Positions 37,301-46,030 of a stretch of 64,000 nucleotides of DNA are shown one piece after another. This DNA comes from Rapana venosa (Eukaryota > Mollusca > Gastropoda > Neogastropoda > Muricidae), in assembly GCA_028751875.1 (NCBI GenBank), contig CM054155.1:4722245-4786244 (forward strand), in the 5' to 3' direction. A program made the position numbers and the translations under genes. How positions within the stretch are numbered: the first letter of the stretch is position 1; each line of letters starts with the position of its first letter. The notes beneath the pieces are model-generated. The model was not told the DNA's origin. It saw only the letters and a program-made list of their open reading frames with translations, and did not search any database.

Positions 37301-40300
37301 ATTCTCTGATTGGGTGATTCTCTCAGCACCCATGTTGTCCAGATCATCCTTATCTTGCATGGGGTTTGTCCACTTCAGCTGTGCCATCCTAGATAAGACA
37401 CTAGAGCAGATGTATGAGGGTTTTCTGTAAATGGCCTTCAGTCCCCAAAAACATCTGAGTGTGCCTGTCAGTACCATAGGACTGTTCAGCAAAAAACGGA
37501 TGCGGTCTGTTGTTGATCTGTTCAACTTTTGATTATTCAACATGTCTTCCATGATCAAGAGCAAGTAGACAAGGCTGACGGCTTTGACAGACACAGTTGT
37601 GTCAGTTGTGATCAGACTCCACACTGCAGGGAATTGCTGGCACCACAACAAGTAGTGCCAGAGCATCTTATTCATCACAGTATTGTGGCGTATCAGCTCC
37701 GTCAGTTTAACCACCAACACTCCCTGCACAGAGCTGATGTTTAGAGACATTTTTCCCCACTTCAGAAACAGATCTTTCGTTGCTACTTTCACACAGTGCT
37801 CACACACAAGCACCTTTTCATCCTGAGCCTTCAACAGGAAACTCAACAATGCACCGCGAGGCCGCAGCTTACGCAAATGTGACAGGAAGCTGGCGTCCTG
37901 GAGAGACATGAAGTACCTGACAAATATCTGCGACACACTCTGGGTTCTGCTGACTGTTCCAGCAGAAAGATGCTGGGCCTCTCTTCTATTGTCTAAGTTC
38001 TTTGATGCAGACCCTGCATGGGGAAAACATGTGTGGTCATCCTTTTCTTTTTCTGCTGCCCCAGCCTGAATTCCAGAGGGATGATTTTCGTCATCATTTC
38101 CATCATCACTCCTTTGCAAAGTTCTTCGCGGCAGAGAGTGTGAAGCTCCCGAAGAATGCTCTACAGCGCTAGAAGTATCATGACCTCTTGGGCAGTCTGG
38201 CTGGGCAGCCTGACATTCAGTGGAAGCATCTTTAACATCTTTTGCATCATCATCATCATCATCATCACCATCCCATCTAAAAGCAGAGTGTGGCAAGGTC
38301 CTTGAAGCTCCTGGAGTCTGGCTGGAAAGTTCTGAAGATCTGTGCCTTGTTCTGCATGGCTGCTTTAAATCCACAGCACTTAGCTTCACAGTCGCCTCAC
38401 TTTCCAGAAGCTCTGGGGCAAGAAGCAGATCGTCTTCCCTGTAACTCAAAGGCAAGGTGTATGGTTCTCCAGTCTGTTGTTCATCTGAAGTCAGTTTTGA
38501 GGGTGTGCTGCAGGGGTCGGTCAGTGGAGAGCACGGGCTACAGGGGGAAGTGAGCGCTGGGTGTGTGGCGCTGGGGGAAGTGAGCGCTGAGTGTGTGGCG
38601 CTGGGGGGAGTGAGCGCTGAGTGTGTGGTGCTGGGGGGAGTGAGCGCTGAGTGTGTGGCGCTGGGGGGAGTGAGCGCCGAGTGTGTGGTGCTGGGGGAGT
38701 GAGCGCCGAGTGTGTGGTGCTGGGGGGAGTGAGCGCCGAGTGTGTGGTGCTGGGGGGAGTGAGCAGTGAGTGTGTGGCGCTGGGGGGAGCGAGCAGTGAG
38801 TGTGTGGCGCTGGGGTCGAGGTGTGGAGCTAAAGGTGTGGAGCTGGGGTCCAGCACAGGCCCTGAATGGCGTAGTGTTTCTGCATTCTCCTGAAGACAGT
38901 CACAGCTGCCTTCCAGTGACTGCACTCTACTTCTGGAACCTTGCTCTTCATTCTGGACACTGTTGCCTGCTTCCTTGCTGAACGCAAGATCAGCTTCCTC
39001 AGATCTTGATGCCTTAAAGCTGTCAAAGGATGTAGAAAAGGTGACTCCATCTTGGGAGGACATGATGAGCAAAACAGGTCTAGGTGGTTGATTCAGCTGC
39101 TGTGATACCTGCTGTGTGTTCTGTGGATGATGTTGGAAAGGGCAACAGCCAGGGCTCTTTCTAAGAGGAATCTTTTGCCTTGGTTCTATGTCTGCTCTGC
39201 TGTTGTCACTTTGGTCTGGGTTCATGTCAGGCAGTGACCAAAGCCCTGCCTGCTGGGCATATTCAGAAGCCATCTTTGGGTGTTTTGGAGATACTGGTCC
39301 ACTATCACTTGGAAAAGTATTCATGGATTTTCTCTTCCGTCCACAAAGGTTGGATTCTTTTCCCTCATGTGCTTGCAAATGAGGAGCATAAACTATACGC
39401 TGGTCAGTCACAGTGTCTGCATCTGTTTTTCCCTCTTCAGTATCTAGAGCAAATACATCCTTCCCATTCTTCACATCTAATAAAGAACTACCATCAAATC
39501 CACAGCTGAGGTCCTGAGCTTGTGCTGAAGATGCAGATACTGTCAATTGATTTTGCTTTTCCGTTTCTTTAGGATCCATTTCAAAATCAAACTCTACTCT
39601 TTCAACATTTCCTTTCTTTCTTCTGTCCTCTTTCTCTTTGCCTGATCCACACTTTTCAACCTGCATCACAACCTGAGAGGCAAAACAAGCAGAGGAAACC
39701 GGAAAAGTAAAACATCTGTCCCTTTCCGTCGTTTCCTTGTCCATGCTGGGAATGGCATCATCTGAAGAGGTCGACTGGTGCTCTTCATGATGGGGATATT
39801 CAAAACTGATACCCCTGCTATCCTCATCCATGTGCACTACGACATTCACTTCCTTCTCTGCTTCTTCCACCTGCTCCTCTCTGGGTGTCTCTGCCTCTTT
39901 CTGCATATCAGACACTGTTGATATCTCTTCCATTTCTGCCGAGTCCATTGTTTGCCCATACTCTGCACAAGACATATGCCCTTCATGTGTACAAGTCTCT
40001 GGCTCCACAGTCAATGAATGAGCAGATCCGCATGACTCTTCTCCAGGACCCTTGGATCCTTCAGAAGGGGCTTCTGACTCTGCTCCATCTTCTTTGGGAT
40101 CCTTGGGCCCTTCAAGAGAGGCTTCTGGTTCTGCTTCATCACACCACTCCACATCTGAATAATCAGAATCAGAATCCAGAAGTAGCAAGGTGGTGATCTG
40201 TTTTCTGACAATTCCAAAACAGCCTGCATTTTGTTCAGCCGACTGGGGCTGGTCGGTGGGCCGAAGTTGCTGTGGAGAAGGTGAGACAGTAGGATTGGCT

Positions 40301-40485
40301 GGATTGGTGTGTGCTTTCTGAGTGCTGGATGCTGCTGCTGCTACTGCTGTTGATGAGGCGTGCTCCTGATGCCTGGAAGCCATGCTGCCATCATCATCAC
40401 TGTCTTCACTAATCAAGTCAACAACTGGAGATGGGGAGGACTCCATCAGCAGAACGTCATCTTCTACATCCTGACTAGCCATCAT
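19080..40485 (-). CDS. Large SUMO-interaction-motif-rich protein, five coding exons, family not recognised
   Basis: Coding exons are 40485-37130, 34213-34031, 30501-30283, 26894-26716 and 22266-19080. All junctions follow GT-AG. The phases fit: 0, 0, 0, then AG|A forming Arg between the last two. The product is about 2374 residues if one base missing at 38693-38697 is allowed for. Visible parts are SIM-like cores with acidic tails (VVDLI at 21-25, LLLL at 100-103, VVDL near 1460, IVDL near 1495, TIDL near 1565); a decapeptide repeat (about 560-650); a hydrophobic, helical-looking core (about 850-1425) spanning exons 1-5; and a folded-looking C-terminal region (about 2150-2374). SIMs bind SUMO non-covalently, so a nuclear scaffold role is inferred. 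A distant SIMC1/SLF2-type similarity was considered because of the architecture but not demonstrated. There are no enzyme motifs. Confidence 0.75.
22295..22690. repeat. Minisatellite, about 60 bp units, in intron 4
   Basis: Repeats of GAATCCTCAGAAACAGAGGA followed by GTATATGAATGAATGAAT lie immediately upstream of the exon 5 acceptor in the transcript. Units vary in length by multiples of four because of the GAAT/AATG core. Confidence 0.85.
22730..22930 (-). mobile_element. (CAG)n run and SINE type C 3' fragment
   Basis: A GCAGCAGCAGCAGCAGC run (22749-22766) and, at 22850-22930, CCTTCCTCAGCAACAGCCAA then GTTCCCCAAAGG and GTAGACGCATTCCAAC. The latter matches the reverse complement of the type C 3' half. 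Confidence 0.55.
22935..24990. repeat. CA-rich satellite, units of about 60-75 bp, in intron 4
   Basis: A higher-order unit repeats over 2 kb: ACACATACATACTCACCACA, then CAAACACACACATGTATACA (or ATGCATACA), then a variable (CA)n/(CATA) stretch. The plus strand has G almost only inside ATGTATAC/ATGCATAC, so long frames stay open in every plus-strand phase (His/Thr-rich) and on the minus strand (Cys/Val-rich). None is a gene. Units become more broken towards 24000-24900. Confidence 0.92.
24993..26515. mobile_element. hAT-like non-autonomous DNA transposon splitting the satellite
   Basis: The left end CACGGTTCATACAGACTT and the reverse complement of the right end, CAGGGTTCGTACAAATCTT, form an imperfect terminal inverted repeat; CAGGGTTCGTAC resembles hAT ends. 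Subterminal TTTTAGGGCTTTTTA motifs occur once on the left (25035-25050) and several times on the right (26396-26495), another hAT trait. Both flanks are the same CA satellite, so an 8 bp duplication cannot be told from the repeat. No transposase frame is seen inside. Confidence 0.7.
26520..26705. repeat. Continuation of the CA satellite
   Basis: ACTCACCACACAAACACACA followed by CATGTATACAAACACACAC is the unit found at 22935-24990. A (TA)n insert lies at 26607-26620. It ends 11 bases before the exon 4 donor. Confidence 0.85.
26716..26894 (-). CDS. Exon 4 of the SIM-rich gene
   Basis: Acceptor GTGTGGTCAG, then DETSQRVHYDGGGGTPP and VEDSLNDCLEHIINLFGL, ending HKY plus AG. The donor is AG|GTGAAG at 26715. 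Two bases carry over and combine with A of exon 5 to give Arg. The intron right after the donor is a (TG)n run in the transcript. Confidence 0.8.
27083..27235. mobile_element. TTAA-type MITE (153 bp)
   Basis: The flank is TTAA (27079-27082) on the left and TTGA (27236-27239) on the right. The uninterrupted minisatellite unit reads CCCATTAAACATAC, so TTAA was duplicated and one copy later changed. The ends are CCTTTTCCCTACG and, reversed, CACTATCCCTACG. TTAA targets and CC-starting ends point to piggyBac-type mobilisation. Confidence 0.65.
27511..27776 (+). mobile_element. 5'-truncated LINE end with 13 bp target-site duplication
   Basis: It carries the C-terminal coding end of the same family as 3462-3770 (KWIGHILRRDPQS, GRPKATWRR), ending in TAATGATATGATG. 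The 13 bp ATATGATTCACAC occurs on both sides (27498-27510 and 27777-27789). Single-base losses shift the frame at about 27608 (AGAAGAAGGAG) and 27672. It is dead on arrival. Confidence 0.88.
27950..28258 (+). mobile_element. SINE-like repeat, type E
   Basis: It shares with 43965-44310 and 56095-56345 (both inverted) the blocks GCCATCCCCACCTCCTGGAA, then ATTCTGTGCTAAGAATCCCC, ACTTAAAAGATAACAATTCT and TATGACAGACAACAATAACTG, and a GAAGAAGAAG tail. I see no clear tRNA boxes, so the head type is unknown. Confidence 0.65.
28560..29830 (+). pseudogene. LINE remnant with RNase H domain (I/Jockey-like)
   Basis: Frames shift, but the RNase H signature is clear: YTDGS at 28794-28808 (catalytic Asp), IFTAEL at 28889-28907 (Glu), and in another frame WVPSHVGIFSNEWADRAAKK (29070-29130; His and Asp). 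Downstream FPTVRRVNSLYFRLKLNAFL and RCLCGDHISNIQIIFEC give the C-terminal Cys/His motif, with a stop at 29546. An AT-rich 3' UTR ends near 29815 at ACGTTAAATTGAAGAC. It has no reverse transcriptase, so it is 5'-truncated. It lies in intron 3 of the SIM-rich gene, in the antisense direction. Confidence 0.8.
29880..30282. repeat. Intron sequence with CA-rich and C-rich runs
   Basis: CA-rich repeats (30040-30200) and C runs (30250-30275) precede exon 3 on the plus strand. In the transcript the C runs are G-tracts just past the exon 3 donor. Confidence 0.7.
30283..30501 (-). CDS. Exon 3 of the SIM-rich gene (73 codons)
   Basis: Acceptor TCGGACAG, then VRCLESSERAFLQQFF, ending CSWSLQ. The donor is weak (CAG|GTGGCA), but the next intron bases are strongly G-rich (GGGGAGGGGGGG), a known kind of splice-site helper. 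It is phase 0 at both ends. The residues continue the helical core (YEQLSQQLYKYKKHAKAIYY). Confidence 0.75.
30700..30850 (-). mobile_element. SINE type C 3' fragment
   Basis: GTTCCCTGGTTCACCTATGG, then TAGGTAGCTGCATTCCAACT and TCGGGGATGATG match the reverse complement of the type C 3' half. From 30850 to 31690 there is otherwise AT-rich intron with a GT run (31104-31160) and no gene that I recognise. Confidence 0.6.
31984..32034 (-). mobile_element. 51 bp LINE end nested in the piggyBac element, 13 bp TSD
   Basis: The minus strand encodes VAALRANKAQRH then stop, followed by (TGA)n, the C-terminal end of an RTE-like LINE. ACAACTACCCTCT is repeated exactly on both sides (31971-31983, 32035-32047). 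It is an extremely short insertion, later than the piggyBac element. Confidence 0.8.
32343..33368 (-). pseudogene. piggyBac transposase remnant, N-terminal part
   Basis: It starts with ATG at about 33368 (MAAKIEDTIWKEYTDVEIEA), breaks, resumes at 33028-32774 with an acidic segment (EEGDEIGEGSESESDAED), and continues at 32765-32343 with the recognisable domain start (AVKGLVIDPLWTETTPDEIR, then AYLSVLIMMGIKRLPRLHLY, WSTDLRFSESWIV, FLKINQYFHLRN). It stops at CDTGL. The segment holding the catalytic Asp residues is absent downstream, where 32045-32340 shows nothing like it. It cannot transpose itself. Confidence 0.75.
34031..34213 (-). CDS. Exon 2 of the SIM-rich gene (61 codons)
   Basis: Acceptor GGTGTCAG (AG at 34215-34214), then GKPRIDSLGLIRFMGH, ending KLRANSD before a GTTAGT donor at 34030. 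It is phase 0 at both ends. A long (GT)n tract on the plus strand (34240-34390) means the transcript has CA repeats just upstream of this acceptor. Confidence 0.8.
34240..34390. repeat. (GT)n tract next to exon 2
   Basis: Imperfect GT repeat, longest pure run about 34309-34360. In the transcript it is a CA repeat ending about 25 bases before the exon 2 acceptor. Confidence 0.9.
34440..34745 (-). mobile_element. SINE type B, minus strand, with head
   Basis: The right part, reversed, has box B-like GGGTTCAAATCTC (34707-34719) and GTTAACATCAGTGCTAACTC. The body has AGTAGGCCATTGCGTGCTGG and GGATGACAAAATTTACAAAC. The tail at the left is TATTCCATTATCCTC. Confidence 0.8.
34750..34925. repeat. (GA)n and (GT)n short repeats
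   Basis: AGAGAGACAGAG (34750-34802) and TGTGTAAGTGTGGGAGAC units followed by GT (34815-34925). Confidence 0.75.
35045..35530. repeat. Minisatellite, about 29 bp units, in intron 1
   Basis: Some sixteen degenerate units of GAATGAGTGCAGTTAACTAG then GTCAGAGGG. Unit lengths vary from about 26 to 32, so the array is old or gene-converted. Confidence 0.88.
35535..36200. other. Intron 1 sequence, nothing recognised
   Basis: It holds a short (CAG)n run at 35673-35690 inside an 87-codon frame (35555-35818) with no family resemblance, and otherwise unique AT-rich DNA. Confidence 0.45.
36205..36995. mobile_element. Possible longer relative of the TTAA-type MITE
   Basis: The left part (CACTATCCCTGTGTTAAAGG, AGAGAACC, TTTCTTTCCCAGTACAC) matches the reversed right half of the MITE at 27083-27235. 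The right part (ACGAAGGGAAGGGTTAGTAA, TGTGTAGGGAAAAG) matches its reversed left half. About 600 bp of unrelated sequence lies between, with a 65-codon minus-strand frame (36428-36625) of unknown origin. It may be the parent element or a MITE carrying an insertion. Confidence 0.4.
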
Positions 40486-40717
40486 TTGCCTCAACTACAC
40501 ACGAGGCTCAAGTCTTGTTGACTGAATCACTGACATTCACAGTACTCCAAAACCTTACTCAGATCAGTCTTTCAAAAAAAATCTGCTCTTTTCCAATTCT
40601 TTGATATGTTGGAAATAAACCTGTCCTCCTGTCCTCACACAATAAACATCACACCAACTTCCAACATTGTCCCCAACGTTTAGCCTTTCAATGGCAAGAT
40701 GCTTGTTGTTGCAGCAC
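37130..40717 (-). CDS. Exon 1 (first coding exon) of the SIM-rich gene, with 5' UTR
   Basis: The exon probably begins at 40717 after a TTTGTTTCAG acceptor, so a non-coding exon should lie further right. The start is ATG at 40485 (ATGATGGCTAGT), with an in-frame TAG at 40497-40495 upstream, so no earlier in-frame start is possible within this exon. It ends at a GTGAGT donor (37129-37124) in phase 0. The first 600 residues are acidic and serine-rich; residues 850-1119 are hydrophobic and helix-rich (for example LTELIRHNTVMNKMLWHYLL). The frame is broken once, in the coding minisatellite. Met 40482 could also serve as start. Confidence 0.8.
38540..38840 (-). repeat. Coding minisatellite, 30 bp unit (LTPPSTTHSA), one unit 29 bp
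   Basis: Nine or so 30 bp units encode the decapeptide LTPPSTTHSA and variants in exon 1. All have six bases at the G run (or GGGGGA), except the unit at 38683-38711, which has only five G (38693-38697). This shifts the frame so that the rest of the array reads APHTQRSLPP and reaches a stop at 38521. Counting one more G continues the original frame without stops through 38455 to the exon end. The array is probably disordered and polymorphic in copy number. Confidence 0.85.
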
Positions 40718-40959
40718 CTGAAACAAATGATATGACTGCTTTATAAGGCAAAGGTCTTTTGGAGACATGTAATGTATACTGCTTCTGTTAATATTTTGCA
40801 CTCTACCTCACTGCTCACCTTCCTTTCAATTTCATTTTGCATTCATGAACATCACACTGAGGCAATACTTATTCCTCATAAATTTATTTCTACCTGTTCT
40901 ATTTGTGAAGCACATTAAAGATGAAGACACTACTCCAGCCTAAATTTAATCTGTGTTGC

Positions 40960-40960
<1 letters not shown>
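40718..40960 (-). other. 5' UTR splice acceptor and upstream intron of the SIM-rich gene
   Basis: TCATTTGTTTCAG on the minus strand ends at 40718. The stretch to 40960 has no coding signal, so transcription probably starts further right. Confidence 0.5.
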
Positions 40961-40962
<2 letters not shown>

Positions 40963-41041
<79 letters not shown>

Positions 41042-41062
41042 TGTGTGTGTATGTGTGTGTGT
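40963..41062. repeat. (GT)n microsatellite
   Basis: About 50 GT repeats with a few interruptions near the right end. Confidence 0.95.
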
Positions 41063-41214
41063 TCTGATACTGATAGCTGTACATTTCACACACTTGTCTA
41101 TTACTATTAGTTCATAGGTAATATAAGTATCACTGGCATATAGAAGGTCCATGTTTTGTTATCTCTTTTGGATAGACCAAGTTTCCCTTTATGTTTTATA
41201 TATAAATTTCTTGA

Positions 41215-41402
41215 TACAGTTGATTTGATAAACATGATGAGAGAGAGACACACACACACTTTGATAAACATGATGAGAGATAGAGAGACAGAGACTGAGA
41301 GACACAGAGTGACAGACAGGACAGACACTGAGACAGACAGAGATGGGCAGATACACAGACAGAAAAAGACAGACAGAGACAGACAGACAGACAGACAGAG
41401 AG

Positions 41403-41457
<55 letters not shown>

Positions 41458-41580
41458 GATAAAGAAATGTTATTTTCTGAGTGTAATAGAATAAGCACAA
41501 GACTTTTACATCCAGCCCTCGGGGGGAAAAAAGAAAATAAAATCTAACATTCATTGATTCAATCTTGAATGCAAATGCTA
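41215..41580. repeat. (GAGA)n/(GACA)n repeats beside a SINE type B-like tail
   Basis: Two GATAAACATGATGAGAGA units, GACA runs (41300-41400) and GA runs (41400-41455) end at GTGTAATAGAATAAGCAC then TTTTACATCCAGCCCTC. The latter is like the reversed 3' tail of the type B family. Confidence 0.7.
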
Positions 41581-41840
41581 ATAATAGTAACAATGACAAC
41601 TGCGATGACAACAGTAACAATATACTAACAATGACAACAACAATAATCACATTGACAAGAACAATGACAACGACAACTGCAACAGCAATAAAGGTTGTTA
41701 TAACAAATCACAGCAATCCAGCCACCATCACCATTATCACCATCGCCATCCTCCTCCTTCTCCTTATCATCATCAACATCATCATTATCAGCAGCAGTGC
41801 AGTATCACCATCATTATCGACAAAATCATACTGATAATAT
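41580..41840. repeat. AACAATGAC / ATCATCACC low-complexity tract
   Basis: Degenerate hexamer-scale repeats change from ACAATGACAAC to CACCATCATCATC. The Thr/Ile-rich frame over it is not a gene. Confidence 0.75.
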
Positions 41841-41849
41841 ATAATGGTA

Positions 41850-42145
41850 GGGGGCTTGAAAGAGTAATGACATGACAAAAGGTGTTTTGTTAGCATTCTC
41901 AGACACATAAAAAAAATCTGGATGTTTCTGAAAGTAAATATACCGAGTCATAATGATGTACAGAATTTGCCACAAAAGAAGTCTGATTATAATGTCTGTA
42001 AAAAATAAGTTTTCTCTATACATCTTTGGATCAAGACAAGTCAAATCTGAGAGATTCATAAGGTAATTGCACAACCAGTTTTTCAATTTTTTTAAGTTTG
42101 ATTCAGGTCTTATGACTTCTGGCATATTTTTCCACAACCATCCTC
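41850..42145 (-). mobile_element. Probable LINE C-terminal fragment
   Basis: The minus strand begins MWKNMPEVIRPESNLKKLKN then WLCNYLMN. This matches the W-N-x-L-P...F/L-K pattern at the C-terminus of L2/CR1-type reverse transcriptases. The rest is AT-rich 3' sequence. It is short, so moderate evidence. Confidence 0.45.
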
Positions 42146-42344
42146 CAAAACACTTTACGTCTTTAGACTAGATTTGCATGATCTATAGAATAATGTTTGT
42201 AAAGGGAAGGTTCAGTTACTTTATGACTTTATCATGTGAATGTCTATTTTCATTAAATAGTAAACATGTTCTTACGGGCAAATAGAGCATTTCTGTACAG
42301 TATTTTATGCATGAAAATCTCTTTATTGTAGAAAAGTTTTGCTT

Positions 42345-42565
<221 letters not shown>

Positions 42566-42669
42566 GAAAATATGCATGCTGACATAGAATTGCATGGAAA
42601 ACAAGACACACACAGACGTGCGCACACACACACATACTGGAAGGCAAGCGAGATATAGAGAACATGAGA

Positions 42670-42800
42670 GAGAGAGAATGAATGAATGAATGAATGAATG
42701 AATGAATGAATGAATGAATGAATGATGAATGAATGAATGTCATTTAAAGCAGGTAATGGCATAAGAAAACACTTTTTTACAACCAGCCCTCTGGGCACAA
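42670..42800. repeat. (GAAT)n microsatellite and tail-like block
   Basis: About 15 GAAT units (42678-42740) run straight into GGTAATGGCATAAGAAAACA then CTTTTTTACAACCAGCCC, a third copy of the block seen at 41485 and 42515. Confidence 0.85.
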
Positions 42801-43074
42801 AAAAGAACAGCAGCAAACAAGCAAAATATGTACCAAAACAAAGACCAAAAAAATCTATATGAAGAAGAAAAAGGAATCCATCATATTGTCTAAATGCACC
42901 CCCCCCCCCCCCCCAAAAAAAACAAAAAAAAAACAGCAACAAAACAACCAACAACCCCAAACCCAACATATTCTGCACTATATACCCTTATCATTTTACA
43001 AAAACATGAGCATATAGTCACAAAATCATATTTGAAGTAGTAAAAAAACACACAAATACTTTAAATAGCTGGAG

Positions 43075-43275
43075 GGTAGAGTATAGTAGAGTAAAGGAGA
43101 GAGGAGAGAGAGTGAGAGAGAGAGAAAGAGAGAGATAGACAGACAACACTGAGACAGGCAGACAGACAGAGGCAGACAGAGATAGAGACACAGTGAAAGT
43201 CACAGACAGACAGACAGAAGATAAACACACATACAGACAGATACACAGACAGACAAAGACTGACAGAGATAGACT
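43075..43275. repeat. (GAGA)n/(GACA)n repeat
   Basis: AGAGAGAGT, then CAGACAGACAGA and similar units. No coding signal. 42900-43075 holds a C run (42898-42914) and AT-rich DNA. Confidence 0.8.
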
Positions 43276-43379
43276 ATGAAAAGCATGGTTGATCTAAGTC
43301 ATGGCAAACTGAGAGTGAGTGAGACTGACGTATATCACAATGGTTAAAAAATATATGTATATATATACATTTTTTCATA

Positions 43380-43505
43380 GTAAAATATCAACAGCCAGTC
43401 TTTCTGAGCTTTTCATTCATCAGAAAATGTTTCAAAGATTGTTTCAAAGTTTGGCATGGAAGAAATAATTTTTAAGGATGCTGGCAGATTATTCCAATAA
43501 GTGCC
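43380..43505 (-). mobile_element. Probable LINE C-terminal fragment
   Basis: The minus strand reads [20 protein letters not shown] then [11 protein letters not shown] and stop. This is the W-N-x-L-P motif with a following helix, as in L2/CR1-type C-termini. It is cut off upstream by the GA microsatellite. Confidence 0.5.
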
Positions 43506-43508
43506 ACT

Positions 43509-43605
<97 letters not shown>

Positions 43606-43620
43606 GGGGGGGGGGGGACA
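43505..43620. repeat. (GA)n then poly-G
   Basis: About 50 GA units followed by 14 G (43605-43618). Confidence 0.95.
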
Positions 43621-43964
43621 TACACAAACAAAACCTGAAAATGAAAAAAAATCACATTACAACAAACTGAACAATTCTCTAGGGTAAAAATATCACATTG
43701 TGTATTGATCAGCCATTCAGCATCATCCCAATCCTTAACAATCAAGGAGTTGTCTATGCCAAGCTGCCAACAGACCACTTCCCATAAAGGGCCTTGCATC
43801 TCTGCTGGGTCACCTGGTAGTCAGTGGTTCTGCTCCACTCCAACACACAGGAATCCACAGGTCTATGAAGCTCAATATGACAATAGTGTTGGCAATGATG
43901 CTAACATTTTCGCTAGCGTCAGAAATCTTCCTCAGTCTGGCTAAGCAAAAACTCAGGGAGGTCT

Positions 43965-44310
43965 TCTTGTCCTTCTTCTATGAACGCTCAAACAGCAACT
44001 ATTGCTGTTTGTCATATGAGCAAAATGAGTTGCGTTTCCATTAAGTGCCTAACCAGTGGCCCAATGCATCCGACTTCAGCGCAGGAGAGAATTAGAATTG
44101 TTATCTTTTAAGTCTTTCTGGAAAAAAGTCAAGAGAATGGACCAAGAAAGCAGAAAATAGACAAGGGCTGAAGGAGGTAACAAGAAAACAAGGAACAAGG
44201 CAGAAATGGAGAGAGGGATAGAAACGAGGAAATTCCTAGGACAGAATTTCCAGAAGGTGGGGATGCTATTTATTACTGACAGGCCCCTGGCATCACTACA
44301 GGGAACTCAA
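43965..44310 (-). mobile_element. SINE-like repeat, type E, minus strand
   Basis: Blocks TGCTGTTTGTCATATGA, ATTGTTATCTTTTAAG, GAATGGACCAAGAAAGCAG, CAGAATTTCCAGAAGGTGGG and GATGCTATTTATTACTGACA are the reverse complement of 27950-28258 in the same order. Confidence 0.7.
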
Positions 44311-45395
44311 ATTTCTTAGTCAACCCTTACAGTATGCCAGTCTCGATTGGCCCTCACATGTCTTGAGCAACCCTATGAAAATGCCTTTTTTGTTGTCTGG
44401 GTCACAGAATTGAAAGTATAAAACATCACTGCATGTTGTTCAATCATTTACTTTCCTTTCACTCAGAGAAATGCATACCTTTGTTACAATGTATACAATT
44501 TTAAACTGGAATATTATTTTTACCAACATTAGTCTCGAGCCATCTGTTTTTGGAAAAAATTCCATGCATTCTTAGAGAAAACTTTCTTTACAAGGCTAAC
44601 TTGAGATCATTTTGTTTGTTAGTGTAACAGAGCGGAGATTTTTGATCTGCCACAACTCTGTACACCTTCTCAGCTACGACAGCACAGTATGAACAGGGAG
44701 GATGTGGCCTCTAAGAAAGAGGCTGCATCAATATTACATTTTACCGCGAAGGCAAAGTGTATGCAATGGGTAGTTTTCAACCACCACCGCAGGTGTGTCC
44801 CAAAATAGTAACACATCGCTTTGAACACATGGGAGGTAATTACTCACCACACCATCACATTAGTATTACTATTTAAAAGTATTATACACAGTCCACAACT
44901 AGTTAAAACAAGTTCACACATATCACTTATCAGGGATCATATCAAATTAATACACTGATTCTGATTGTAACAAATTTTGCAAATGGCTTTGACATAGGAC
45001 TAGTCAGGCTAGTGGAATAGTGCACACTTTTTTCTTTTAATTGCCAAGAGCTCTTGATCAGTCTTTACCTAGGGGAGACAACAGCATCTGGATTATCCAG
45101 TCTATGCTGTGGTTTAACCGTCTTGTCCCCAATACGGCCGCAGCCGACAGTAACGGCAGCCACCGCTAGATTCCAATACGACCGCAGCCGACAGTTGGTG
45201 CTGCCCACGTGGGCAGTACTTTTCCATCACATACAGATCTCATGGTTTTCACACTATGCGTCTGAAAACTGGTGGAGCGATACAGGGAGGGTGTCAGAGG
45301 GTGCCAGTGATAAATTTAGACCACTAACATGCATGTAGTGGGGAGGGAAGGAAGAAGTTATCAGCCAGCGACCCAAACGCTTTTCAATGGTGCTT
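44310..45395. other. Intergenic DNA with a duplicated GC-rich motif and an E-box palindrome
   Basis: CCAATACG(G/A)CCGCAGCCGA occurs twice (45128 and 45173), and CTGCCCACGTGGGCAG (45201-45216) is a perfect 16 bp palindrome centred on the E-box CACGTG. No coding frame of note. The rest is AT-rich and unremarkable. Confidence 0.5.
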
Positions 45396-46030
45396 ACTTA
45401 CTTACTTAGGTCCATCACTCCCCCTGGAGCATAGGCTGCCGACAACAGTCCGCCAGAGTCCTCTGTCCTGGGCTATTCTCTCCAGCTGTCTCCAGGTATA
45501 TCCCATCTTCCTGGTTTCTGCCTCAAGGTCACGTCGCCAAGTGTTTCTTGGCCTTCCTCTTTTTCGTTTTCCCTGGGGGTTCCATGATAGTGCCTGCCTT
45601 GTGATGTTGCTGGCTGGTTTCTCAGGGTGTGCCCAATCCATCCCCATCTCCTGCGCTGGATTTCATTCTCGGCTGGCAGCTGGTTGGTGCGTTGCCACTG
45701 GTCTGCGTTGCTGATGGTGTCGGGCCAGTGGATCTGGAGGATTCGTCTCAGGCAGCTGTTGATGAAGGTCTGCACTTTCTTGATGGTGGTCTTTGTTGTC
45801 CTCTATGTCTCCGCTCCATACAGTAGGACTGACTTCACGTTGGAGTTGAACAGCCTGATCTTTGTGTGGGTCGACACCACCTTGGAGCTCCAGATGTTCT
45901 TCAGCTGCAAGTACGCTGCCCTCGCCTTACCAATTCTTGCTCTGATGTCTGTGTCTGTGCCACCCTGCATGTTAATGATGCTACCCAGGTATGTGATTGT
46001 CTCCACTTCTTCCAGCTCCTTCCCATTTAG
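45395..46030 (-). mobile_element. 5'-truncated RTE-like LINE, thumb to C-terminus
   Basis: On the minus strand: TYLGSIINMQGGTDTDIRAR, VKSVLLYGAETW, then in other frames [51 protein letters not shown], and an end at SRGSDGPK. Two or more frame changes occur near 45620 and 45800. The 3' tail is (AAGT)n at 45393-45408. It is a relative of the 46628-48868 family but clearly diverged. Confidence 0.85.
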
